Assembly: GCA_030637245.1 (NCBI GenBank)
Contig: DAOVVI010000192.1
Location: 1 to 5,182 of the forward strand
Source of the DNA: Cyclobacteriaceae bacterium
Lineage (GTDB): Bacteria > Bacteroidota > Bacteroidia > Cytophagales > Cyclobacteriaceae
Reading direction: 5' to 3'
DNA length: 5,182 nt
Of this stretch, positions 1 through 5,182 are shown one piece after another. The notes beneath the pieces are model-generated. The model had not been told where the DNA came from and ran no database searches. It saw only the letters and a list, made by a program, of their open reading frames with translations. Position 1 is the stretch's first letter; every line of letters begins with the position of its first letter. The translations under genes and the position numbers were made by a program.

Positions 1-1198
1 AGCTCCCAGCAACAGGATAGTAATGGGAGGAATTGGCCTGGGCGGTATGGGCAGAGGCAATACGCGAAATTTTCTTGATAAAAAAGAAGTACAATATGTC
101 GCGATTTGTGATGTGGACAAGGCGCAGAGATCATTAGCTGCATCGATGGTCAATGGAAAATACAAAAATAACGATTGCCGAAATTACGATGACTACAGAG
201 AATTCCTGGAAAAGGAAAAACTTGATGCTGTCACAATTGGGCTTCCTGACCATTGGCATGCTATTATTTCTGTTGCTGCAGCTAACAAAGGGATGGATAT
301 TTATGGCGAAAAGCCATTGGCAAGATCTATTATGGAGGCCAGGGCAATTGTAAATGCTGTCGAAAAAAATAAGGTTATCTGGCAGACAGGTAGTTGGCAA
401 CGTTCCCGGCCAAACTTTCACAGGGGAGCCGAATTGGTGATAAACGGAAGAATAGGAAAAGTATCACATGTTGACGTCGGATTGCCTAATGGAAATAATC
501 CGATTGGTACTCCGCCAATTATGAAACCACCGGAAGGCGTGGATTGGGATATGTGGCTTGGACCAGCTCCAACCGTACCTTATCGGGGAGTATTGCATTT
601 TCACTGGAGGTGGATGATGGACTATTCCGGCGGGCAAATGACAGACTGGGCCGGCCATCATATCGATATAGCGCATTGGGGATTGGGTTATGACAGAACA
701 GGCCCGGTGACTATAGAAGGAAAAGGCGTGTATCCCAGAGAAGGAATATATGATGTTCCCGTTGAATATGATTTTACCTGTACGTACCAGAGCGGTGTTA
801 CGATACGCGTTGCGAATAGCAGAAAGCAAAAACGTGGAATGGGTACTGTTTGGCATGGCGACAAAGGATGGATTTACGTGAGCCGGGGTGAAACACTCGA
901 AGCAAGTGATCCAAAGATCCTGGGAGAGATAATCGGGGAGGAAGAGACCCATCTTTACAAGAGTGATGATCATTGGCAAAACTTCCTGGATTGCATCAAA
1001 TCCAGGGAAGAAACGATTACTCCTGCAGAAACAGCTTTGCGATCTATCAGTGTTGCACTGCTTGGAGAAATAGCCATGCTTACCGGGAAAAAATTGGATT
1101 GGGATCCTGAAAAGGAAAAATTCACCAATAATGATTATGCCAATCGTTTGTTGATGAAACCTTACAGAGGGCCATGGAAATTAGATATGAATGTATAA
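1..1198 (+). CDS. Gfo/Idh/MocA family oxidoreductase, 5'-partial (probably Tat-exported)
   Basis: An NAD(P)-dependent sugar or sugar-derivative dehydrogenase of the Gfo/Idh/MocA family. The frame is open to the window's left edge. The codons before the first ATG (position 23) read APSNRIV and align with APSRQIT of the paralogue at 2434-3729, which has about 34 more residues ahead of that point, including a Tat signal. The ATG at 23 is therefore internal, inside the first Rossmann strand, and the real start is upstream. Numbering from that Met: glycine motif GGIGLGGMG (2-10), acidic end of strand 2 at CDVD (29-32), EKP with the catalytic-type lysine K97, and D208-x-x-x-H212 in the GGQMTDWAGHHID segment, the expected catalytic pair. 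The C-terminus (WDPEKEKF, then PYRGPWKL) is typical of the bacterial subfamily with the GFO_IDH_MocA_C2-type domain. The ThuA-like gene follows after 16 bases, suggesting co-transcription. The family is clear; substrate and export (inferred from the paralogue) are not shown here. Confidence 0.93.
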   Translation, partial: APSNRIVMGGIGLGGMGRGNTRNFLDKKEVQYVAICDVDKAQRSLAASMVNGKYKNNDCRNYDDYREFLEKEKLDAVTIGLPDHWHAIISVAAANKGMDIYGEKPLARSIMEARAIVNAVEKNKVIWQTGSWQRSRPNFHRGAELVINGRIGKVSHVDVGLPNGNNPIGTPPIMKPPEGVDWDMWLGPAPTVPYRGVLHFHWRWMMDYSGGQMTDWAGHHIDIAHWGLGYDRTGPVTIEGKGVYPREGIYDVPVEYDFTCTYQSGVTIRVANSRKQKRGMGTVWHGDKGWIYVSRGETLEASDPKILGEIIGEEETHLYKSDDHWQNFLDCIKSREETITPAETALRSISVALLGEIAMLTGKKLDWDPEKEKFTNNDYANRLLMKPYRGPWKLDMNV

Positions 1199-1214
1199 TT
1201 GACGAAGTACTAAA

Positions 1215-2321
1215 ATGAAAAAAAGAAAAATGAAAAATATAAGATTCGTAAAGAATATATTCATCCTGGCAATTGCTTCAACATTGATTTTTACTCAGTG
1301 TAAAGAACCGGCAAGTCTTAATGCAGTAGTGGTCTCAGATCAAAGCAATGAATCTGGTAAAGATATTCAGACCATTCTTGAAAATATAGGATTATTTGAT
1401 GTTGACATAGAAAAAGGCGCATCTCCGGATTTTGCCGATTATGATGTAGTAGTCTTACAAGTCGATGACGGAAATTGGAACGATAGAACTAAGGAAGCTT
1501 TTGTAACCTATGTGAAAAACGGTGGCGGAGTTGTTGTTCTGAGTAATTCTGGAAGTGCTTTTTCCGGATGGACTGAATATCAGCGCATAGTTGGTGCATC
1601 TTCAGATAAATCTGCCGGTAAGTCAAATGAGGCATATGACTATCAGGTAGCAAATGTAAATGTTGAACATCCTATCACGAAGGGATTAAGTAAAATATGG
1701 CTGCACAACGATGATTTTCTGTTGTTTAGCACTGCCTCTCCTGGCGGAGATGTGGAGGTATTATCAACAGCTTTAGCTGATTCCATTCATGGAGGAAGTG
1801 GTAAATCTCTACCCGTTTTATTTACAGTTCAGTTTGGCGAAGGCAGGGTTCTTCATTCAACATTGGGGAATAATTCGGTGAATTCCATGAATTGTGTCGG
1901 ATTTATAACTACTCTTCAACGAGGCGCTGAATGGGCGGCAACCGGTGTGGTTTCCCAGGAAGTCCCACTGGATTTCCCAAACTATGTAAGCACACACCAA
2001 TGGCCGGATTTCAAACCTTTAACGCTTGAGGAGATTTTTAAAAAAGCATCAACTTATAAGGTTGGTAAGAGCAGAAAATATCTTGCCGATATTTCTATAC
2101 GGATTCGGAATTCCGATGGAAAAGCGGAGACTTATGCCATGTATGAAGACAAGATTTTAGAATTTTTAAATTCTGAAGCAACTGTTGACAGCAAGAAATA
2201 CTTGTGCAAAGAGTTGAGTTGGATCGGTTCTGATAAATCTATAACTGCCCTTGGTATATTAGTAAATGATAAAGATCTATCAGAAGCAGCTTCCTATGCT
2301 TTGCAGAGGTTAAGACTATGA
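1215..2321 (+). CDS. ThuA-like domain lipoprotein with a short C-terminal HEAT-like segment
   Basis: A 368-residue protein. A basic, hydrophobic N-terminus (residues 1-28) ends at C29 in LIFTQC, a plausible lipobox although Q at -1 is atypical, so it is probably an envelope lipoprotein. Residues about 35-245 resemble the ThuA fold (class I glutamine-amidotransferase-like): the DYDVVVLQ strand (76-82), KNGGGVVVLS (101-110), HPITKGL (152-158), FGEGRVLHSTLGN (207-219) and RGAEWAATG (236-244), all family landmarks. The position after GGGVVVL usually carries a His (HAA/HGA type); here it is SNSG, so an ordinary active site should not be assumed. Residues about 312-366 look like a single HEAT-type helical repeat, after which the protein stops abruptly; related ThuA-HEAT proteins, as I recall them, usually run on with more repeats. 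ThuA proteins are linked to sugar utilisation, but their biochemistry is poorly defined. The position between two sugar oxidoreductases fits a role in processing an oxidised sugar. The ATG at 1215 was chosen because it gives a full signal; an internal ATG at 1230 is also possible. Confidence 0.85.
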   Translation: MKKRKMKNIRFVKNIFILAIASTLIFTQCKEPASLNAVVVSDQSNESGKDIQTILENIGLFDVDIEKGASPDFADYDVVVLQVDDGNWNDRTKEAFVTYVKNGGGVVVLSNSGSAFSGWTEYQRIVGASSDKSAGKSNEAYDYQVANVNVEHPITKGLSKIWLHNDDFLLFSTASPGGDVEVLSTALADSIHGGSGKSLPVLFTVQFGEGRVLHSTLGNNSVNSMNCVGFITTLQRGAEWAATGVVSQEVPLDFPNYVSTHQWPDFKPLTLEEIFKKASTYKVGKSRKYLADISIRIRNSDGKAETYAMYEDKILEFLNSEATVDSKKYLCKELSWIGSDKSITALGILVNDKDLSEAASYALQRLRL

Positions 2322-2389
2322 TTATAAAGAAATTCATCAAACTGGCTTTTGGTGAAATTCAAATTTATAAATAACAGAAACGAATGAGG

Positions 2390-2421
2390 AGGCAGGTATT
2401 CAAAAACACTTGCCTTTTTTT
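2390..2421 (+). terminator. Intrinsic terminator-like hairpin (terminator or attenuator)
   Basis: The arms AGGCAGGT (2390-2397) and ACTTGCCT (2408-2415) pair over 8 positions with one G-U wobble around a 10-base A-rich loop. The 3' arm runs straight into seven T's (2415-2421). It lies 68 bases after the ThuA-like stop and 12 bases before the ATG of the next gene. It would end the upstream unit, or attenuate read-through into the second oxidoreductase, for which I see no clear promoter in 2322-2433. The orientation is + strand only: the reverse strand lacks a following T-run. Confidence 0.7.
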
Positions 2422-2433
2422 ATCCCAACTAAA

Positions 2434-3729
2434 ATGATAAAACATAATCGACGAAAATTTCTAAAGAACACTTTAGGTGTTGCTGGAGGAATTATTACTG
2501 CCCCATATATTTTAAATTCATGTAAAAATGCCCCTTCCAGGCAAATTACACTTGGAATGATTGGGGTTGGGGGTCACGGCGTTTCATGGAATATGAAGGC
2601 TTTTTTAGAGTTTGAAGATGTGCGGATACTGGCAGTTTGCGATGTTGACTCCGAGCGAAAAGATGAAGCCAAAAGGATTGTGGATGAAAAGTATCAGAAT
2701 CAGGATTGTACTGCATATAATGATTTCAGGGAAGTGCTTGCTCGGGAAGACATCGATGCAGTTATGATTTCTACTCCCGATCACTGGCATGTGCCCATAT
2801 CTGTTTTGGCTGCCCAAGCCGGTAAAGACGTGATTTGCGAGAAGCCGACCTTAACAATTGCAGAAGGAAGGGTTTTATGCGATGTCATGAAAAAAAATAA
2901 TACGGTATTTCAAACCTCAATTGAAGACCGTGCAGTTCCGGTTTATCATAGAATGGCTGAGCTGGTAAGAAACGGATATATTGGGGATTTGGAAAATATT
3001 ATTATACGAGTTCCTGACGATGATGTGATAAAACTCCATCCGGCAAGTACTGAGACTCAAGCCGTTCCTAAAGGATTTGATTATGAAATGTGGCTTGGCC
3101 CTGCACCCGAAGCACCATATTCTCCGGGAAGATGCCACTTTAATTTCCGCTGGATTTCCGACTATTCCGGGGGTATGCTCACAGACTGGGGCGCTCATTA
3201 TGTTGATACAGCGCAATGGGCAAATGGAACGGATCATTTCGGCCCTGTCAGCGTGGAAGGGAAAGGAGAATTTCTAAGCGGTGATATTTATAATACTGCC
3301 AATGCCTTCGATTTAATGTATCAATATGCAAACGGGGTTTCCATGCAGGTGATGTCAGGAGGTACATCAATTGGATTTAAGGGAACTGAAGGATGGATTC
3401 AATGCCTGGGTTGGAGAGGAGAATTGGAAGCAAGCAAAAAATCTATTCTGGACGCAGAAATCAAGAGAAATGACATTAATCTTTACACGGCAAAAAGTGA
3501 GCACAGAAACTTTATTGACTGTGTTAAATCCAGAAAAGAAACCTATGTTTCGGCTGAGGTTGGTCACAGGACGGCAACGGCATTACACGTGGGAAATATA
3601 GCAATGCAATTAAACAGAAAAGTAAATTGGGATCCGGAGAAAGAGGCATTTATCAATGATGATGAAGCAAATGCACTAAGGTCTCGCGAAAGCAGGGATC
3701 CATGGAAATTGGAGAATTTAGTGATGTAA
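2434..3729 (+). CDS. Gfo/Idh/MocA family oxidoreductase with Tat signal (possible lipoprotein)
   Basis: A predicted 431-residue NAD(P)-dependent oxidoreductase exported by the Tat pathway. The frame also allows a TTG start at 2410, but that codon lies in the 3' arm of a terminator-like hairpin, so I place the start at ATG 2434. From there: NRRKFLK (5-11) is a twin-arginine motif, followed by a hydrophobic stretch (13-27) and LNSC with C30, a possible lipobox. Next come the Rossmann motif GMIGVGGHG (41-49), CDVD (69-72), CEKP with catalytic-type K137, and D251-x-x-x-H255 in TDWGAHYVD. The end, WDPEKEAF and later DPWKL, matches the bacterial subfamily. It is paralogous to the first oxidoreductase but differs in the loop after EKP (TSIEDRAVP against TGSWQRSRP) and near the catalytic Asp/His, suggesting a different substrate. 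Tat export suits an enzyme that folds with its nucleotide in the cytoplasm, as known for Zymomonas glucose-fructose oxidoreductase. The substrate is unknown. Confidence 0.93.
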   Translation: MIKHNRRKFLKNTLGVAGGIITAPYILNSCKNAPSRQITLGMIGVGGHGVSWNMKAFLEFEDVRILAVCDVDSERKDEAKRIVDEKYQNQDCTAYNDFREVLAREDIDAVMISTPDHWHVPISVLAAQAGKDVICEKPTLTIAEGRVLCDVMKKNNTVFQTSIEDRAVPVYHRMAELVRNGYIGDLENIIIRVPDDDVIKLHPASTETQAVPKGFDYEMWLGPAPEAPYSPGRCHFNFRWISDYSGGMLTDWGAHYVDTAQWANGTDHFGPVSVEGKGEFLSGDIYNTANAFDLMYQYANGVSMQVMSGGTSIGFKGTEGWIQCLGWRGELEASKKSILDAEIKRNDINLYTAKSEHRNFIDCVKSRKETYVSAEVGHRTATALHVGNIAMQLNRKVNWDPEKEAFINDDEANALRSRESRDPWKLENLVM

Positions 3730-3743
3730 ATTCCCTCGATACA

Positions 3744-3766
3744 ATCGCTCGCATCCTGCGAGTGAT
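3744..3766. repeat. Left hairpin of the inverted-repeat element
   Basis: ATCGCTCGCA (3744-3753) pairs with TGCGAGTGAT (3757-3766) over 10 positions, including one G-U wobble, around the loop TCC. Relative to the right hairpin, its outermost pair and its two loop-closing pairs are different bases that still pair. Confidence 0.75.
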
Positions 3767-3784
3767 GAATATTGACAGATATCC

Positions 3785-3799
3785 TTGTCGTTACGACAA
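3785..3799. repeat. Central palindrome of the inverted-repeat element
   Basis: TTGTCGT (3785-3791), T, ACGACAA (3793-3799) is a perfect 7+1+7 palindrome. As RNA it would make a 6-bp stem with a TTA loop. An ACAG (3775-3778) and CTGT (3804-3807) pair can extend the structure outward. It could also serve as a protein-binding dyad, but nothing else in the window supports that. Confidence 0.65.
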
Positions 3800-3817
3800 T
3801 CTCCTGTAAAGATATTC

Positions 3818-3840
3818 GTCACTCGGTACAACCGAGCAAC
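3818..3840. repeat. Right hairpin of the inverted-repeat element
   Basis: GTCACTCGGT (3818-3827) pairs with ACCGAGCAAC (3831-3840) around the loop ACA, with wobble pairs. It is the inverted counterpart of the hairpin at 3744-3766: the CTCG/CGAG core is the same, while the loop-closing pairs and the outermost pair are replaced by other complementary pairs. Confidence 0.75.
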
Positions 3841-3876
3841 TGATTTGGGATCTGAGATTCGTAATTGAACAAAAAT

Positions 3877-3884
3877 TATATTTG
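3877..3884 (+). promoter_or_regulatory. Candidate Bacteroidota -7 promoter box (TAnnTTTG)
   Basis: TATATTTG matches the TAnnTTTG -7 consensus of the Bacteroidota primary sigma factor exactly. It lies 67 bases upstream of the glycosyltransferase ATG, in the only sizeable intergenic gap. A good -33 TTTG/TTG partner at the usual spacing of about 19-21 bases is not evident (the nearest TTG, at 3865, is too close; TTTG at 3844 is too far), so the call is tentative. It would make the glycosyltransferase genes a unit separate from the oxidoreductases. Confidence 0.4.
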
Positions 3885-3951
3885 CAGTGAGGTTGTTATT
3901 GCTGGAAAATCAACTTAGCTTATTTCAAAATTTTCGGATAAACAAATAAAT

Positions 3952-4872
3952 ATGATTTCATTAGTTATACCGATTTACAATGAAGAACCGATTATCGATG
4001 AGTTACTTTATCGAAGTTTGACAACCCTGAAAGAGATCGGCAGGCCATTTGAAATAATTATTGTTGACGACGGCAGCGAGGACAATTCTTTGCAAAAGCT
4101 GCTTGATCACCGAAAAAATGACGCCCGTATAAAGGTAGTAGAACTTTCACGGAATTTTGGCCATCAGGCTGCATTTACGGCAGGTCTGAAAAGATCTCAA
4201 GGAGAACATACTGTGATGATGGATGGTGATTTGCAGGATTCGCCTGAGCTTATTAAAGAAATGTACGAAAAAATGAAATCCGGATCATTCGATATCGTAA
4301 ACGGCTATCGAAAATCGAGGACTGAAAAAGGTTTCCGGGGATTGATGTTTTTCTTTTTTCACAGAATATTTGCCATCATAACCCGGCAAAAAAAAGTTGT
4401 GGAAAATATAGGTAATTTCTCCATGCTCAACCGGGCTTCTTTAAATGCTTTGTTGCAAATGAAGGAAAAGACAAGGTACCTGCCGGGACTAAGAATTTAC
4501 GTTGGATACAAACAAGGTTTTCTGGATTATGAAAGAGAAGACAGGAAAGAAGGGAAACCCAAAATGCGGTTCAGACATCTGATGAAGCTGGCAACAGACG
4601 CCATTTTTTCTTTTTCCAGGCTTCCGATATTCATCTGCTTTTACCTGGGATTACTTGGAATTATGATAACCATGGTGATTGGTTTATTTATGATATTCTC
4701 TGATTCGGGCACTAAATTAATTACAGATTATAAACCAATGCTTGTAGGATTATTTTTTCTGGGTTCTGTACAGCTGGCTTTTATTGGAATTGTAGGAGAA
4801 TATGTATTTAAAGGATATAAAGAATCACAAAATCGCCCGATGTATTTTGTGAGGAATGAATATTTGGATTGA
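3952..4872 (+). CDS. Polyprenyl-phosphate glycosyltransferase (GT2, GtrB/ArnC/DPM1-like)
   Basis: A 306-residue inner-membrane enzyme expected to transfer a sugar from a nucleotide donor to undecaprenyl phosphate on the cytoplasmic face. The N-terminus SLVIPIYNEE (3-12) is the first strand of the GT-A fold. VDDGS (38-42), LSRNFGHQAAFTAGL (65-79) and the metal-binding D91-G-D93 within MDGDLQDSPE (90-99) are hallmarks of this subfamily. After the catalytic domain, two hydrophobic segments (about 225-249 and 263-285) form the usual C-terminal membrane hairpin, followed by EYVFKGYKESQNRPMY (283-298), matching the conserved family tail. Length and layout are normal. The ATG at 3952 puts the first strand right at the N-terminus, as in relatives; there is no Shine-Dalgarno, only an A-rich leader. 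Its stop overlaps the start of a GT-C-like gene by one base, a classic lipid-carrier loading plus transfer pair. The sugar cannot be predicted, and ArnC, GtrB and dolichol-phosphate-mannose-synthase-like roles are not separable here. Confidence 0.92.
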   Translation: MISLVIPIYNEEPIIDELLYRSLTTLKEIGRPFEIIIVDDGSEDNSLQKLLDHRKNDARIKVVELSRNFGHQAAFTAGLKRSQGEHTVMMDGDLQDSPELIKEMYEKMKSGSFDIVNGYRKSRTEKGFRGLMFFFFHRIFAIITRQKKVVENIGNFSMLNRASLNALLQMKEKTRYLPGLRIYVGYKQGFLDYEREDRKEGKPKMRFRHLMKLATDAIFSFSRLPIFICFYLGLLGIMITMVIGLFMIFSDSGTKLITDYKPMLVGLFFLGSVQLAFIGIVGEYVFKGYKESQNRPMYFVRNEYLD

Positions 4873-5182
4873 TGCTTATCAGAAATATATCTGCGCCGGA
4901 TCTTCTTTATAAATTCACACTTTTTTTGGCATTGATCATCTTGTTGATTTCAAGCTGGAATGCGCCAGTATCCGGCGATGAGTATGTACATGTAAAACAG
5001 GCTGAAAAAAATATAAATTATATTAAAACCCTGGGTAAAGATAAAGAAGCCTTAAATACTCCAATCAGCAGGCTCAAACATTACGGCCAATCCTTTGATA
5101 CGCTTACGACATGGATAGCCAATATTTTTGAAATAGACAATCTTTATCGATTCAGACATGTTTCAAATGCCGTAGTTGCCTG
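4872..5182 (+). CDS. Integral membrane protein, probable GT-C (ArnT/PMT-like) glycosyltransferase, 3'-partial
   Basis: The frame starts at the ATG at 4872, whose A is the last base of the preceding stop (TGATG), and stays open for 103 codons to the window's right edge. Residues 13-30 form a hydrophobic helix (YKFTLFLALIILLISSWN), followed at once by GDEYVH (35-40). An acidic D36-E37 just after the first helix fits the first-loop acidic motif of GT-C enzymes. Further on, HYGQSFDTLTTWIANIF (70-86) and LYRFRHVSNAVVA (91-103) resemble the loop and second helix of ArnT/PMT-type proteins, where the RF/RL-x-x-x-x-N/S segment starts the next membrane span. Overlap with the lipid-linked sugar synthase implies translational coupling. 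The partner would be the lipid-linked sugar, with transfer to a glycan or protein at the periplasmic side. Only the first fifth or so of a usual family member is present, so the family call is moderate. Confidence 0.7.
   Translation, partial: MLIRNISAPDLLYKFTLFLALIILLISSWNAPVSGDEYVHVKQAEKNINYIKTLGKDKEALNTPISRLKHYGQSFDTLTTWIANIFEIDNLYRFRHVSNAVVA

Larger units (their letters stand above)
3742..3842. repeat. 101-base imperfect inverted repeat, REPIN/MITE-like
   Basis: The left arm (3742-3791) and the reverse complement of the right arm (3793-3842) match at 31 of 50 positions without gaps, around a centre at 3792. Conserved blocks are the outer CA and GCTCG, the block CGAGTGAYGAATAT, and the inner TTGTCGT. 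Each arm folds into its own 10-bp hairpin, and the variable bases differ in paired fashion. It starts 12 bases after the stop of the second oxidoreductase. No flanking target-site duplication and no transposase are visible. The right arm is not followed by a T-run, so it is not a canonical terminator, though its RNA could protect or define a 3' end. Two hairpins in opposite orientation around a spacer is the layout of REPINs (mobilised by RAYT transposases). A MITE or plain 3'-UTR structure are alternatives. Confidence 0.75.

Noticed and set aside
23..25. ATG at 23 as the true start of the first oxidoreductase
   Set aside because: It falls inside the first Rossmann strand, and the in-frame codons upstream align with the paralogue (APSNRIV against APSRQIT), so the gene starts before the window.
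464..979. 171-codon open frame on the - strand inside the first oxidoreductase
   Set aside because: Entirely antisense to a gene with full family motifs; its translation has no recognisable domain. The same holds for the - strand frames at 134-421, 2605-2817, 2917-3237 and 3367-3567.
2318..2374. 18-codon frame (ATGATTATAAAG...) overlapping the ThuA-like stop by ATGA
   Set aside because: Very short, no recognisable motif, no ribosome-binding support; the ATGA overlap alone is weak evidence. It also does not continue the HEAT pattern.
2386..2392. GAGGAGG resembling a strong Shine-Dalgarno sequence
   Set aside because: No ATG, GTG or TTG lies at a usable distance (the nearest, TTG 2410, is 17 bases away and inside the terminator-like hairpin). 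Its 3' part is the base of that hairpin, and this group rarely relies on Shine-Dalgarno.
3371..3601. 76-codon + strand frame inside the second oxidoreductase
   Set aside because: An out-of-frame shadow of the oxidoreductase C-terminal domain with no start context or motif. The 3077-3277 and 153-353 frames are rejected for the same reason.
3742..3842. Inverted repeat as a rho-independent terminator of the second oxidoreductase
   Set aside because: No T-run follows either hairpin on the + strand, and the paired-hairpin symmetry is better explained as a mobile-repeat type element. A role at the transcript's 3' end is still possible.
3742..3842. CRISPR array, tRNA or riboswitch in the intergenic gap
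   Set aside because: There are no direct repeats with regular spacers, no tRNA cloverleaf with CCA-proximal acceptor stem, and no riboswitch core that I recognise.

Overview
The window most likely comes from a member of the Bacteroidota. Three things point there: a TAnnTTTG-type -7 promoter element, A-rich translation starts without a clear Shine-Dalgarno sequence, and secreted or lipoprotein sugar-metabolism proteins (Tat-exported Gfo/Idh/MocA oxidoreductases and a ThuA-like lipoprotein) of a kind common in that phylum. This assignment is inference; there is no rRNA or other marker gene. All genes lie on the + strand, and the first and last are cut by the window edges.

Left part (1-3729): an envelope carbohydrate-redox module. 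A Gfo/Idh/MocA oxidoreductase whose N-terminus lies outside the window is followed 16 bases later by a predicted lipoprotein with a ThuA fold and a short HEAT-like tail. An intrinsic-terminator-like hairpin (2390-2421) comes next, then a second, divergent Gfo/Idh/MocA paralogue carrying a twin-arginine signal and a possible lipobox. Both oxidoreductases keep the nucleotide-binding glycine motif, the EKP lysine and the D-x-x-x-H catalytic pair. They differ in the substrate-pocket loops, so they probably act on different but related sugars or sugar derivatives. The substrate cannot be read from the sequence.

Middle part (3730-3951): a 222-base intergenic region. Most of it is a 101-base imperfect inverted repeat (3742-3842) centred on a perfect small palindrome. 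Each arm carries its own hairpin, and the two hairpins differ by compensatory base changes. This is the architecture of a REPIN-like element (two REP-type hairpins in opposite orientation) or a small MITE, and it is the least expected structure in the window. A -7 promoter-like box lies downstream of it.

Right part (3952-5182): a separate transcription unit for lipid-linked sugar transfer. It holds a polyprenyl-phosphate glycosyltransferase (GT2, GtrB/ArnC/DPM1-like, two C-terminal membrane helices) whose stop overlaps the start of a membrane protein (TGATG) that looks like the N-terminus of a GT-C/ArnT-like glycosyltransferase. The first enzyme would load a sugar onto the lipid carrier and the second would use it on the far side of the membrane.
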